Source: Rhizorhapis suberifaciens (lineage in GTDB: Bacteria > Pseudomonadota > Alphaproteobacteria > Sphingomonadales > Sphingomonadaceae). Taken from it: a DNA stretch of 64,000 nt. Shown here piece after piece: positions 15,653 through 23,875 of the stretch (position 1 is its first letter; every line of letters starts with the position of its first letter). The notes below the pieces were generated by a model, which made no database searches, was not told where the DNA came from, and saw nothing but the letters and a program-made list of their open reading frames with translations. A program made the position numbers and the translations under genes. Where the stretch lies: contig NZ_JACHOV010000012.1 of assembly GCF_014200045.1 (NCBI RefSeq), forward strand, positions 1 through 64,000, written 5' to 3'.

Positions 15653-18600
15653 ATGGCCGCTGGGCTTGGGAGCGCATCTTTATGCGCGCGTCGTTTTCGT
15701 ACTGCTCTTGGCACCACCACGATATTGATTTCCGGCTTAGCCGCCCCTGCTCTTGCGCAGGTGGCGGAACAACAAGCCCCGCTGAGCTTGGAAACTCCAG
15801 TTCTGTCATCGCAGGCAGGCGGTATAACGGCCCTGTCAAAGACCCCGGGCTGGAAAAGTACCGCAGAGGTCCAGCCTATCACTCCGGAGACCGAGCGCGC
15901 TTTGCAACAGCAAAAGCAGAAATCTCTCCTAAGCGCCGGATCTCAAGCAAACAAAGAGCAGCCAGAGATGGTCGAGGCGATGTCGACATTGTCGACCGGA
16001 CAGGCCACTGTTCAATCTCCGCTATCCATAACGGACCTGGCGCGATCTCTGAAGAACGACCCGGATCTGATATATCAATTTGTTCGCGAGAATATCGCCT
16101 TCGTCCCTATTCATGGCGTTCAGAAGGGCGCTGTGGGAGCGTTGATCGACGGCGCCGGAACCCCTTTCGATCAAGCTGACCTCATGATTCAGCTTTTGCG
16201 GGCCTCGGGCTATACGGCCAACTACATGCTCGGCGAGGTCTATCTGACGCCTGCCCAATTCCAGTCATGGTATGGCGTAAACGTGTCGAGCGCTTGCAGT
16301 ACGTGGAAAGTACCTGCTGCGGGACGTATTCCGCTCTTCAACTATTGGTCGCAATCCTATTGTGACGCGCCGATGGAGGCGATGCGGCTTACCCATATGT
16401 GGGTGAAAGTCAATATCGGCGGCACTTGGTATGTCTTCGACCCGAGCTTCAAGAGCCACACGGCTGTTGCGGGCTTATCCGCCGCGACGCTCGCAAGCGC
16501 GATGGGCTACAATTCGACCACCTTTCTCACCAATGCGCGCAGCGGGGCCACTATCACCACGGACTACGCGCAGAACATCAATCGGACCAACATTCGCAAT
16601 AATCTCGCCACCTATGCGACCAATCTCGCCAATTACCTCAAGGCGAACACGCCCAGCGCACGTCTTGACGATGTGATTGGCGGCCGCAAGATTGATCCCG
16701 TCAGCGGAACGCTCCGGCAGACGACGCTGCCCTATCAATGGAGCGATTCAACGCCGCAAGAGATGGTCTCGATTCCCGATAGCTATCGTGTTTCGCTGCG
16801 CCTTGAGTATCAGGGGATCGATCAGACCTTCTTCTCCGATCAGATAGCGGGCAAGCGGCTAACAATCACTTATACCTCGGCCAACATACCCGAATTGCGC
16901 CTCGATGGAGCGCTTGTGGCGTCAGGCGCGGCTCCTGCCCTGAATAGCTGGACCAATGTGACGCTGACGACCAACCACCAAGCATATTCGGACACAGGCG
17001 CAAACATTATTATTCAGCCAGCGCTTTTTGCGGCGCCGGATAGAAACTACGCAATCGCCAATGCATGGGGTCCAACGGGCAAGGGATCAATTGAACTGCA
17101 CCGTCGCAGGCTGATCGCAGCCAAGGCCGCGGGCAACGCGGACACGTCAGAGCCTATTCGGGGGCAAGTTTCGGCACTCATCGCCGCGAACTGGACCGCT
17201 GAAATCACACGGATGAGCGATATTCATGCCCAACTGGCGGGCAGCGTTCCGCTGATCCACCAGAACCTTGGGATTGCTGGCCAGAATGGATCGCCATTCG
17301 TCGATCTTGGCGGCAACGTGTGGGATAATATCTTGAAATCCTACGACAGCACCAATGAATATAAAAGGTTTGTCTCCAACACGATTTTACAGTCGGGCCA
17401 TTTCAGTATATTGGAAGGCCAAAATATTCAGGAAGTGACTGGTGTCAGCGGCATCTCAACAACCAAGCTGATCGACATGGCCGTGACCAATGGCCACAAA
17501 ATTTACGATGCCAAGAGCGCCAATTATAATTCCGTTGTCCGTCCCAATCTCAAATCCTATCAGTCAGGCATAGTTTCCGTCATTGATACCGACGTCGCCA
17601 ACGGATGGCGTTTGATCGTCCCGGAATATGGGAATCTGACGGAGAATCAATATACAGGCGTGGGGTTCCACGGTGAGAAGGACAATTCTGGGAGCTTCTT
17701 CCTCTACGAGTTTATCAACGGCACACTGAGCGGCGGCGTCGGCGGTACATCGGGAACGCCCTCTGGCGATACGGTCATTGATAGCGTTGAACAGCCGCCA
17801 ATCCCGGACTACCAGGCCAATGCCGGCCCGATCGACGCATTTCGAGGCAATTACAGATATAGCAACACTGATATCAGCCTCGGCCAGTCTGGCATGCCGG
17901 GCGACCTTGCGTTTGTCCGGCAATATAGTTCGGGCAGCGGCCATAAGGACGGTGCACTCGGCCTGGGCTGGACGCACAATTTCGCTGCCTCTGCAAAAAA
18001 GGGCAGCGATGCATTTGAAGGCATGGGGGACGACTCGGGGATCGATGCGGCGGCCGCCATCACCGAACTTTTCGTGACCAATGACATCTTATCGAATCCA
18101 TCGGTCACTACTATTCCACTTGATCGCCAGGTGATCGCTCGCGTCGCGCAGCGGTGGTTCGGCGATCAGCTCATTGATAATGTGGTTTCAGTGAACACCG
18201 GCGCGAGTGGCCAACTTTTTGTCAAGCTTCCTGACGGGACCTATAACGGGTCGCAGGGCAATCCGTCCAGGCTGACATTGACGGCCGGGCTGTATTCACT
18301 GGAAACGGGCGATGGTACCAAAGCTAATTTCGGAACGGATGGCAATATCACCTCCATCGCCGAACCGAGGGGGCTGACAACAAGCTTCTCCTACACGAGC
18401 GGCAAGCTTTCTTCCGTTAGCAAGAACGCTGGGCGGACGCTGACCTTTGGGTATACCGGAAACCGCATCACCTCCATCACCGACGGGACCGGCCGATCAA
18501 TTGGTTTCACTTATGACGGCACCGGAAACCTCACTCAATTCCGCAACCCGCTCAACAATCAGTTCACATACAGCTATTCCCAGCCCGGTCAGCTGTATCA

Positions 18601-21600
18601 GATGTTCTTGCCAACGGCGCCCGGTACGGCTTACCTCACCAATAGCTATGATGCCGACAGTAGGTTGAAAAGCCAGACTGATGCTGCGGGGCAGGCCTGG
18701 AATTTCTATGCATCGGGTACGCGTTTCGAAACCCGCGATCCGCTTGGCAATGCCAACGTCACCTATCTTGATGAGTTCGGAAATCAGACCAGGCAAATCG
18801 ATCCGCGCGGCTTCGTGACAACCTATGAATATGATGGTCACAATCGCCTTACGCGCATGATCGCGCCTGAGCTAAATGAGTCCCGGTACACATATGATAG
18901 CCGGCATAATGTGACGCAGACCCGTCTCATTGCCAAGCCGGGTTCCGGCCTCGCCGATATCGTGACGAGCGCCGCCTTCCCGACGAGCTGCGGAGCCAAT
19001 TTTAAAACTTGTAACCAACCTACCTGGACCCGGGATGCCAAAGGCAACCAGACCGATTACGCCTACAACGCGACCACGGGCCTCATCACGACCATCACAG
19101 CTCCTGCACCGACAACGGGAGGAACCCGCCCCCAAACCCGGTATAGTTATGGTGCAACCGGCGGTGTCACGTTGCTAACCGGGGTTTCCGCATGCCGCAC
19201 GACGGCAAGCTGCACCGGTGGCGCCGATGAAGTGAAGACCACCATCGTAAACAACACCAATTTGCTGCCAACCAGCATAACCGTGGCGGCGGGAGACAAT
19301 TCTCTTAGTGCCACGACGGCCTTCACCTATGATACGGTTGGCAACCGCTTAACCGTCGACGGACCCTTGAGCGGAACAGCCGATACGACACGTACCCGCT
19401 ATGATGCCGCCCGACAGGTGGTTGGCGCAATAGGGCCGGACCCCGATGGCGCAGGCGCACGCTTAATGAAGGCGCAGCGTATCACCTATAATGCTGACGG
19501 CAGGGTCACGCTGTCCGAAGCCGGCACCGTCACGGCACAGACGGACGCTGCCTGGACCGCTTTCAGCTCCCAGCAGCAAATGGCCGTCACCTATGACGCG
19601 GTCGGCCGGGCCGTCAAACAAGAGGTCAAGTCCGGTGGCACCACCTATGCACTGACGCAGACCAGCTACGACACAGCGTCTCGCGTGAATTGTGTGGCCA
19701 CTCGTATGGACCCGGCGCAATGGGCGGGCCAGTCGGACGCCTGTTCTCCTCAAACCACCGGTCCCAACGGTCCGGATCGCATCACTCGATATTTTTACGA
19801 CGCGGCCAGCAATATGACTCAGTTCAGGCTCGGCGTGGGAACGGCCGACGAGTCGATCGAAGAACTGAACACATGGTCGAACAACGGCCTGCTCGCTTCA
19901 GTTCGCGATGGCGAAAACAACCGGACAACCTACGTCTATGATGGTTTCGACCGCCTGTCGCGGACACGCTATTCAATAGCGACACAAGGCGCTAATTCGA
20001 GTTCGACGACGGATTATGACGAGCAGACCTACGACGCAAACAGCAACGTCACGCAGCGTCGTCTTCGGGATGGCAAGCTTATCGGTTTCGCCTACGACAA
20101 TCTCAACCGTGTGACGACCAAAACGCTTCCCAGCCCGGAATTTCCGGTCAACTATACATACGACCTGCTGGGCCGTACGCTGACTGCTTCACGCCCCGGG
20201 GACAGCACGACGCAGACTTTCATCTATGACGCGCTCGGTCGCATGACCAGCGAGAACCAACCCTATGGTTCGATGAGCTGGCAATATGACCTTGCAGGCA
20301 GGCGCACGCGGGCCACATGGAATGATGGCTTCTATGTGACCTATGACTATGATGTTGCGGGGAATGTGACTGCGATCCGTGAGAATGGCGCAGCTTCCGG
20401 CATCGGCGTGCTCGCCACATATGCCTATGACAATCTGGGCCGCCGGACGAGCATCACGCGTGGCAACACTGCGGCGACCAGCTACAGCTATGACGCGGTA
20501 TCGAGGCTCACAAGCCTGGCCCAGAATCTGACCGGCACGGCCAATGACATCACCATTGGGTCAATGTCCTATAACCCTGCCTCCCAGATTAAGAGCCAGC
20601 AGCGGTCCAATGACAGCTATGCTTGGAACGGTCATTACAATGTGAACCGCAATTATACCGTCAACGGGCTCAATCAGATGACGGCGTCTGGATCGGTTGC
20701 CCTCGGCTATGACGGAAGGGGGAACCTGATCACTTCCGGCACGACCAGCTATACCTATACGGCCGAGAACCGCCTGGCCACAGCGACAGGCAGCATTTCT
20801 GCCAATTATGATGCACTTGGTCGCCTGAAGGACTATATCTCATCGGGCACGACACGGTTTGTTTACGATGGATCGCACATGGCATCTGAGGTGTCGACCG
20901 GGGGAGCTATTCTACGCCGTTATGTCTGGGGACCGGGTAGTGACGAGGTGCTCGTCTGGTATGAAGGGAGCAGTACGACAGACCGCCGGTGGATGCATGC
21001 CGACGAACGCGGTTCGATTATCGCCCTCACGGACAGCACCGGCGCGATGACGGCGATTAACCGCTATGATGAGTTCGGTATTCCGGGCAGCGCGAATATT
21101 GGTCGGTTTCAATATACCGGGCAGGCTTGGCTCTCTGGCTTGGGCATGTATTACTATAAGGCACGGCTCTACTCGCCTACCCTGGGCCGGTTCATGCAAA
21201 CCGATCCCATCGGCTATGAGGACGGCATCAACTGGTATAATTATGTCGGCAGTGACCCGGTCAACATGGTTGATCCGACAGGATTAGGAGGGGCGGGTTC
21301 CTTTATTGGATATGGAAGCAATGGATCGGCGGGATATTATGGTTATGGATCCTGCCAGCTCTGTAACGCCACATCTTCTGCTAGCCCAGGCGGGATAGTT
21401 GTAACTGGCAATAGGACTTCTAATTGGAATTTCAATCCGTGGACACCTTCGTTTCGTATACCGATGCGTCCACCGTCCATTATTATCAACTTGCCATCAT
21501 CTTCACCCAGTTCGCAATACAAGCCTAACGATAGCGCAAATGTGGTAAAGGCGTCTCAGTCGCAGCAAAAAGACAAGCCAAACCCTTGCCAGTCTCTTGG

Positions 21601-21958
21601 CAATAGGATCGGGAACGCTCTTGAGAACGCGGGTAAGGGGGTGAGCTACTCCGGCCTCACGATCGCTGGGATTGGTGCTTTCGCAGGGCCAGAGGGAGCG
21701 GTGCCGGGTCTTTTCATTACCGAGGTTGGAGGAGTGCTTTCAACCCTCGGCCAGGTCTCGCAAGATGTCGCTTTTGGTCGCCCCTTCGGAGAGATTGCTA
21801 CGCGGGCTGCCGTTAACGCGTTCGGCGCGCGCGCGGTGAATAATGTTGTTCCGCGATCGGTGAGAAGCGGTATCGGCGACGCTATTTTCGGCCAAGTCAT
21901 CGGTGAAGTGGCGTCCGCAACCAACGCCTCGCTTGATCCTGATAGGTGCCCGAAGTGA
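15653..21958 (+). CDS. Giant secreted RHS/YD-repeat protein, putative polymorphic toxin
   Basis: About 2,101 residues from ATG 15,653, with GGGGGA five bases upstream. A Sec signal peptide ends near ALA-Q (residue ~36). Residues ~140-270 resemble a transglutaminase-like fold: THMWVKV and YVFDPSF keep the His and Asp, but the usual Cys position (GTPFDQAD) is not Cys. A DUF6531-like entry segment lies near residue 735. YD repeats run to ~1,800, and the RHS core ends with GRFMQTDPIGYE and DPTGL near residue 1,879. The last ~220 residues are unlike the core and include a Gly/Ala-rich hydrophobic stretch; this is the expected toxin tip. The gene directly precedes small candidate immunity genes and a VirB operon. 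Confidence 0.85.
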   Translation: MAAGLGSASLCARRFRTALGTTTILISGLAAPALAQVAEQQAPLSLETPVLSSQAGGITALSKTPGWKSTAEVQPITPETERALQQQKQKSLLSAGSQANKEQPEMVEAMSTLSTGQATVQSPLSITDLARSLKNDPDLIYQFVRENIAFVPIHGVQKGAVGALIDGAGTPFDQADLMIQLLRASGYTANYMLGEVYLTPAQFQSWYGVNVSSACSTWKVPAAGRIPLFNYWSQSYCDAPMEAMRLTHMWVKVNIGGTWYVFDPSFKSHTAVAGLSAATLASAMGYNSTTFLTNARSGATITTDYAQNINRTNIRNNLATYATNLANYLKANTPSARLDDVIGGRKIDPVSGTLRQTTLPYQWSDSTPQEMVSIPDSYRVSLRLEYQGIDQTFFSDQIAGKRLTITYTSANIPELRLDGALVASGAAPALNSWTNVTLTTNHQAYSDTGANIIIQPALFAAPDRNYAIANAWGPTGKGSIELHRRRLIAAKAAGNADTSEPIRGQVSALIAANWTAEITRMSDIHAQLAGSVPLIHQNLGIAGQNGSPFVDLGGNVWDNILKSYDSTNEYKRFVSNTILQSGHFSILEGQNIQEVTGVSGISTTKLIDMAVTNGHKIYDAKSANYNSVVRPNLKSYQSGIVSVIDTDVANGWRLIVPEYGNLTENQYTGVGFHGEKDNSGSFFLYEFINGTLSGGVGGTSGTPSGDTVIDSVEQPPIPDYQANAGPIDAFRGNYRYSNTDISLGQSGMPGDLAFVRQYSSGSGHKDGALGLGWTHNFAASAKKGSDAFEGMGDDSGIDAAAAITELFVTNDILSNPSVTTIPLDRQVIARVAQRWFGDQLIDNVVSVNTGASGQLFVKLPDGTYNGSQGNPSRLTLTAGLYSLETGDGTKANFGTDGNITSIAEPRGLTTSFSYTSGKLSSVSKNAGRTLTFGYTGNRITSITDGTGRSIGFTYDGTGNLTQFRNPLNNQFTYSYSQPGQLYQMFLPTAPGTAYLTNSYDADSRLKSQTDAAGQAWNFYASGTRFETRDPLGNANVTYLDEFGNQTRQIDPRGFVTTYEYDGHNRLTRMIAPELNESRYTYDSRHNVTQTRLIAKPGSGLADIVTSAAFPTSCGANFKTCNQPTWTRDAKGNQTDYAYNATTGLITTITAPAPTTGGTRPQTRYSYGATGGVTLLTGVSACRTTASCTGGADEVKTTIVNNTNLLPTSITVAAGDNSLSATTAFTYDTVGNRLTVDGPLSGTADTTRTRYDAARQVVGAIGPDPDGAGARLMKAQRITYNADGRVTLSEAGTVTAQTDAAWTAFSSQQQMAVTYDAVGRAVKQEVKSGGTTYALTQTSYDTASRVNCVATRMDPAQWAGQSDACSPQTTGPNGPDRITRYFYDAASNMTQFRLGVGTADESIEELNTWSNNGLLASVRDGENNRTTYVYDGFDRLSRTRYSIATQGANSSSTTDYDEQTYDANSNVTQRRLRDGKLIGFAYDNLNRVTTKTLPSPEFPVNYTYDLLGRTLTASRPGDSTTQTFIYDALGRMTSENQPYGSMSWQYDLAGRRTRATWNDGFYVTYDYDVAGNVTAIRENGAASGIGVLATYAYDNLGRRTSITRGNTAATSYSYDAVSRLTSLAQNLTGTANDITIGSMSYNPASQIKSQQRSNDSYAWNGHYNVNRNYTVNGLNQMTASGSVALGYDGRGNLITSGTTSYTYTAENRLATATGSISANYDALGRLKDYISSGTTRFVYDGSHMASEVSTGGAILRRYVWGPGSDEVLVWYEGSSTTDRRWMHADERGSIIALTDSTGAMTAINRYDEFGIPGSANIGRFQYTGQAWLSGLGMYYYKARLYSPTLGRFMQTDPIGYEDGINWYNYVGSDPVNMVDPTGLGGAGSFIGYGSNGSAGYYGYGSCQLCNATSSASPGGIVVTGNRTSNWNFNPWTPSFRIPMRPPSIIINLPSSSPSSQYKPNDSANVVKASQSQQKDKPNPCQSLGNRIGNALENAGKGVSYSGLTIAGIGAFAGPEGAVPGLFITEVGGVLSTLGQVSQDVAFGRPFGEIATRAAVNAFGARAVNNVVPRSVRSGIGDAIFGQVIGEVASATNASLDPDRCPK

Positions 21959-22341
21959 GCCCCGGTTACCGCTTGGCCGGCGTTCATATGGGACTTCTGG
22001 TCCTGTCCTTGCCGCTCATCGTGCTTTGGTATGTTGATGGGGCCGGCCAAGCCGATGCATCTGGCAAGTGGGCTTACCTTGGGGTCGCAGCGGTTTACGC
22101 GATTGTTGCTGCAACCGGTAAGCCAAAGGCTCTTTATCAAGCGTCAGGTCGTCTCGGAGTCGCCAAGAAGGCTGTTCGCATCCTTCTTGGTTCGGCAGCC
22201 CTGTTGACCGGCAGTGTGGCCGTTGGGGATGCTGGCGGCATCGGCACAGCTGTGGGTGTCGCGGCTATCGTGAGTGCTTTGGCATTGTTCCTGTGGGCTG
22301 TTGCCATTGCGCTCTTTGGCGGAGCGGCAGAGGGGGGATAG
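21955..22341 (+). CDS. Hydrophobic small protein, candidate RHS immunity protein
   Basis: About 128 residues from GTG 21,955, which overlaps the RHS stop by four bases (GTGA). There are three to four membrane segments: LLVLSLPLIVLWYV, WAYLGVAAVYAIVAA, VRILLGSAALLTGSVAV and IVSALALFLWAVAIAL. Translational coupling to the RHS gene is the classic arrangement for toxin and immunity. Since the protein is membrane-bound, an RHS tip acting at the membrane would fit. No homologue is recognised. Confidence 0.6.
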   Translation: MSPGYRLAGVHMGLLVLSLPLIVLWYVDGAGQADASGKWAYLGVAAVYAIVAATGKPKALYQASGRLGVAKKAVRILLGSAALLTGSVAVGDAGGIGTAVGVAAIVSALALFLWAVAIALFGGAAEGG

Positions 22342-22347
22342 GGCTCC

Positions 22348-22743
22348 ATGTCAGAGTTCAGATTCGATGCTGGGTACTGCACCGATGTTTTGGACGGAGT
22401 GGCTCTTGGCGCTGACGTGATAGCACTCGGTGCTGCAGGGGTCCCCGTAGCGACGGCACCTACTATAGGGGGTGGGATCACCGCCGGCGGTGTAGCTGCA
22501 GGCGCGAGGCTGTTCTCTGCAGGCACAAGCTTGGTAAGTGCTGGCCTTAAGTTATATGATGGAAACTATCGAGGTGCGGCAGCTTCGGGCATAGGCGCCT
22601 TAGTAGGGGGCGGAGCCGAGGCTGGCACGCGTATTTTGCTAAAGCTAAATGGAGCTACGGATCGCTTTGCCGGAGTAGCTGCTGAGGGATATGGGCTTGC
22701 CACATCTTACGGCACCGAATCCGGTGTTTGCGGGGTACGGTGA
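22348..22743 (+). CDS. Gly/Ala-rich protein resembling an orphan RHS C-terminus
   Basis: 131 residues, with repeated hydrophobic Gly/Ala helices (GVALGADVIALGAAGVPV, GAAASGIGALVGGGAEAG). The pattern is like the pre-toxin/toxin tail of RHS and other polymorphic toxins, and like the tip of the large protein upstream. It has no signal peptide. It may be a displaced orphan tip or a second effector. It follows the preceding gene by six bases and overlaps the next by one base. Confidence 0.5.
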   Translation: MSEFRFDAGYCTDVLDGVALGADVIALGAAGVPVATAPTIGGGITAGGVAAGARLFSAGTSLVSAGLKLYDGNYRGAAASGIGALVGGGAEAGTRILLKLNGATDRFAGVAAEGYGLATSYGTESGVCGVR

Positions 22744-23042
22744 TGCAACAGCTTATTTCATTTGCAGGACTATCGGTGCTGATATTTATCGCCTTAAAGT
22801 TACTTTACTGGATAAACGCGCAGATATTTCTTTCTTTTGTTCATAGATTTATTGGGAAAGAATTCTGGAAATTTACTCTCTTAGAAGTGGGAAGCGCTGC
22901 CATCATGTCGCTCTCATTTTCCTATTCTCTCGTATATAAGGCCGATGGAACTATATTTCCTTTGGTCTTCATTGCCTCCGGCCTTGCTTACCTTCTATAC
23001 ATGGCCATTCGCGTTTGGGCTCTTTCAGAACGAAGGAAGTAG
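22743..23042 (+). CDS. Small membrane protein, candidate second immunity protein
   Basis: 99 residues from ATG 22,743, whose A is shared with the previous TGA stop. Three membrane segments are visible: FAGLSVLIFIALKLLYWI, LLEVGSAAIMSLSFSYSLVY and PLVFIASGLAYLLYMAI. The base composition is clearly more AT-rich than the plasmid average, as in many immunity genes. Coupling with the Gly/Ala-rich gene suggests a toxin-immunity pair. This is inference from layout only. Confidence 0.55.
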   Translation: MQQLISFAGLSVLIFIALKLLYWINAQIFLSFVHRFIGKEFWKFTLLEVGSAAIMSLSFSYSLVYKADGTIFPLVFIASGLAYLLYMAIRVWALSERRK

Positions 23043-23087
23043 TTTTGACAGTTTATCATTATTAGTTTAAGATTTTGTTTTCGAGAT

Positions 23088-23234
23088 ATGAATTATTATA
23101 TTTATTGGATCTTATTTTTATTATCGGCCGCTGGAATATCATACTTCTCGAGCGATAACTGGATTTCTAAGGTTGTAGTTTTTACGATTATGACCGCACC
23201 TTTGATTATATGGTATTTCAAAATGAAATCATGA
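23088..23234 (+). CDS. 48-residue membrane peptide
   Basis: A very AT-rich short frame from ATG 23,088 to TGA 23,232-23,234, encoding MNYYIYWILFLLSAAGISYF, then a polar turn and a second hydrophobic stretch ending WYFKMKS. Two membrane helices are likely. It falls below usual length cut-offs. An alternative virB2 start at ATG 23,231 would overlap its stop. No homologue is recognised. Confidence 0.4.
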   Translation: MNYYIYWILFLLSAAGISYFSSDNWISKVVVFTIMTAPLIIWYFKMKS

Positions 23235-23260
23235 ATGTTATCTTTTATTTTCTGAGGTAT

Positions 23261-23587
23261 ATGAAAATATTTAAATTTTTTCTATCAATCCTATTGATTT
23301 CGGTTAGCTTTTTGCATGGTTCGGCCGTGGCCCAGGAACTTTCAACCGATCCTCAAGGCTCGGGTGTGATTTTGGGTGCTGCGCACTGGATACAGGGCAC
23401 ATTGCTGGGGTCTGTAGCAACGGTCGTTGCGGTTATTGCGGTTGGGGTGGTCGGCCTGCTCATGCTGAGTGGCCGAATCAACTGGCGTTATGGCGCGGTG
23501 GTGATCTTGGGTTGCTTCATCCTGTTCGGGGCGGCGAGCATTGTCGCGGGCATTCAATCGACCGTCTCCTTGTCTGCGGGACAGTAA
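23261..23587 (+). CDS. virB2: VirB2/TrbC-like pilin (first copy, transposon T4SS)
   Basis: About 108 residues from ATG 23,261; upstream ATGs at 23,231 and 23,210 are possible. A signal peptide (FFLSILLISVSFLHGSAVA-QE) precedes two membrane helices separated by the polar loop SGRINWRYG. That is the VirB2 design. The core GTLLGSVATVVAVIAVG and VVILGCFILFGA closely match the second copy at 30,962. It opens the VirB operon of the transposon. Confidence 0.82.
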   Translation: MKIFKFFLSILLISVSFLHGSAVAQELSTDPQGSGVILGAAHWIQGTLLGSVATVVAVIAVGVVGLLMLSGRINWRYGAVVILGCFILFGAASIVAGIQSTVSLSAGQ

Positions 23588-23590
23588 AGC

Positions 23591-23875
23591 ATGGAGGCGC
23601 TGGACCGGGATCGGCTCTTCGTTGCTCTGACTCGCCCGCAGATGTTCGCGGGCGTCACCTATAGCTATTTCGTCGTCAATTTCGTATTGTCGGCTGAATT
23701 ATTCCTTATCTTCCGCTCATTCTGGGTGATCTTGCCCGCACTTCTCATCCATGGCGGAGGCGTACTGCTCTGTCTGCGCGAGCCACTTATCGTCGATCTT
23801 TGGCTAGTTCGCGCGAGCAGATGCGGACGTGTCCCTAATCATAGTCTGTGGCGATGCAATTCCTACCGGCCCTGA
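23591..23875 (+). CDS. virB3: VirB3-like inner-membrane T4SS protein
   Basis: 94 residues. The start MEALDRDRLFVALTRPQMFAGV is typical VirB3, followed by two membrane segments (SYFVVNFVLSAELFLIF and FWVILPALLIHGGGVLL). VirB3 stabilises the pilus-assembly complex with VirB4. Its 3' end overlaps the virB4 start by about 20 bases, and the gap from virB2 is three bases. The C-terminal tail after about residue 78 is encoded within this overlap region. Confidence 0.85.
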   Translation: MEALDRDRLFVALTRPQMFAGVTYSYFVVNFVLSAELFLIFRSFWVILPALLIHGGGVLLCLREPLIVDLWLVRASRCGRVPNHSLWRCNSYRP

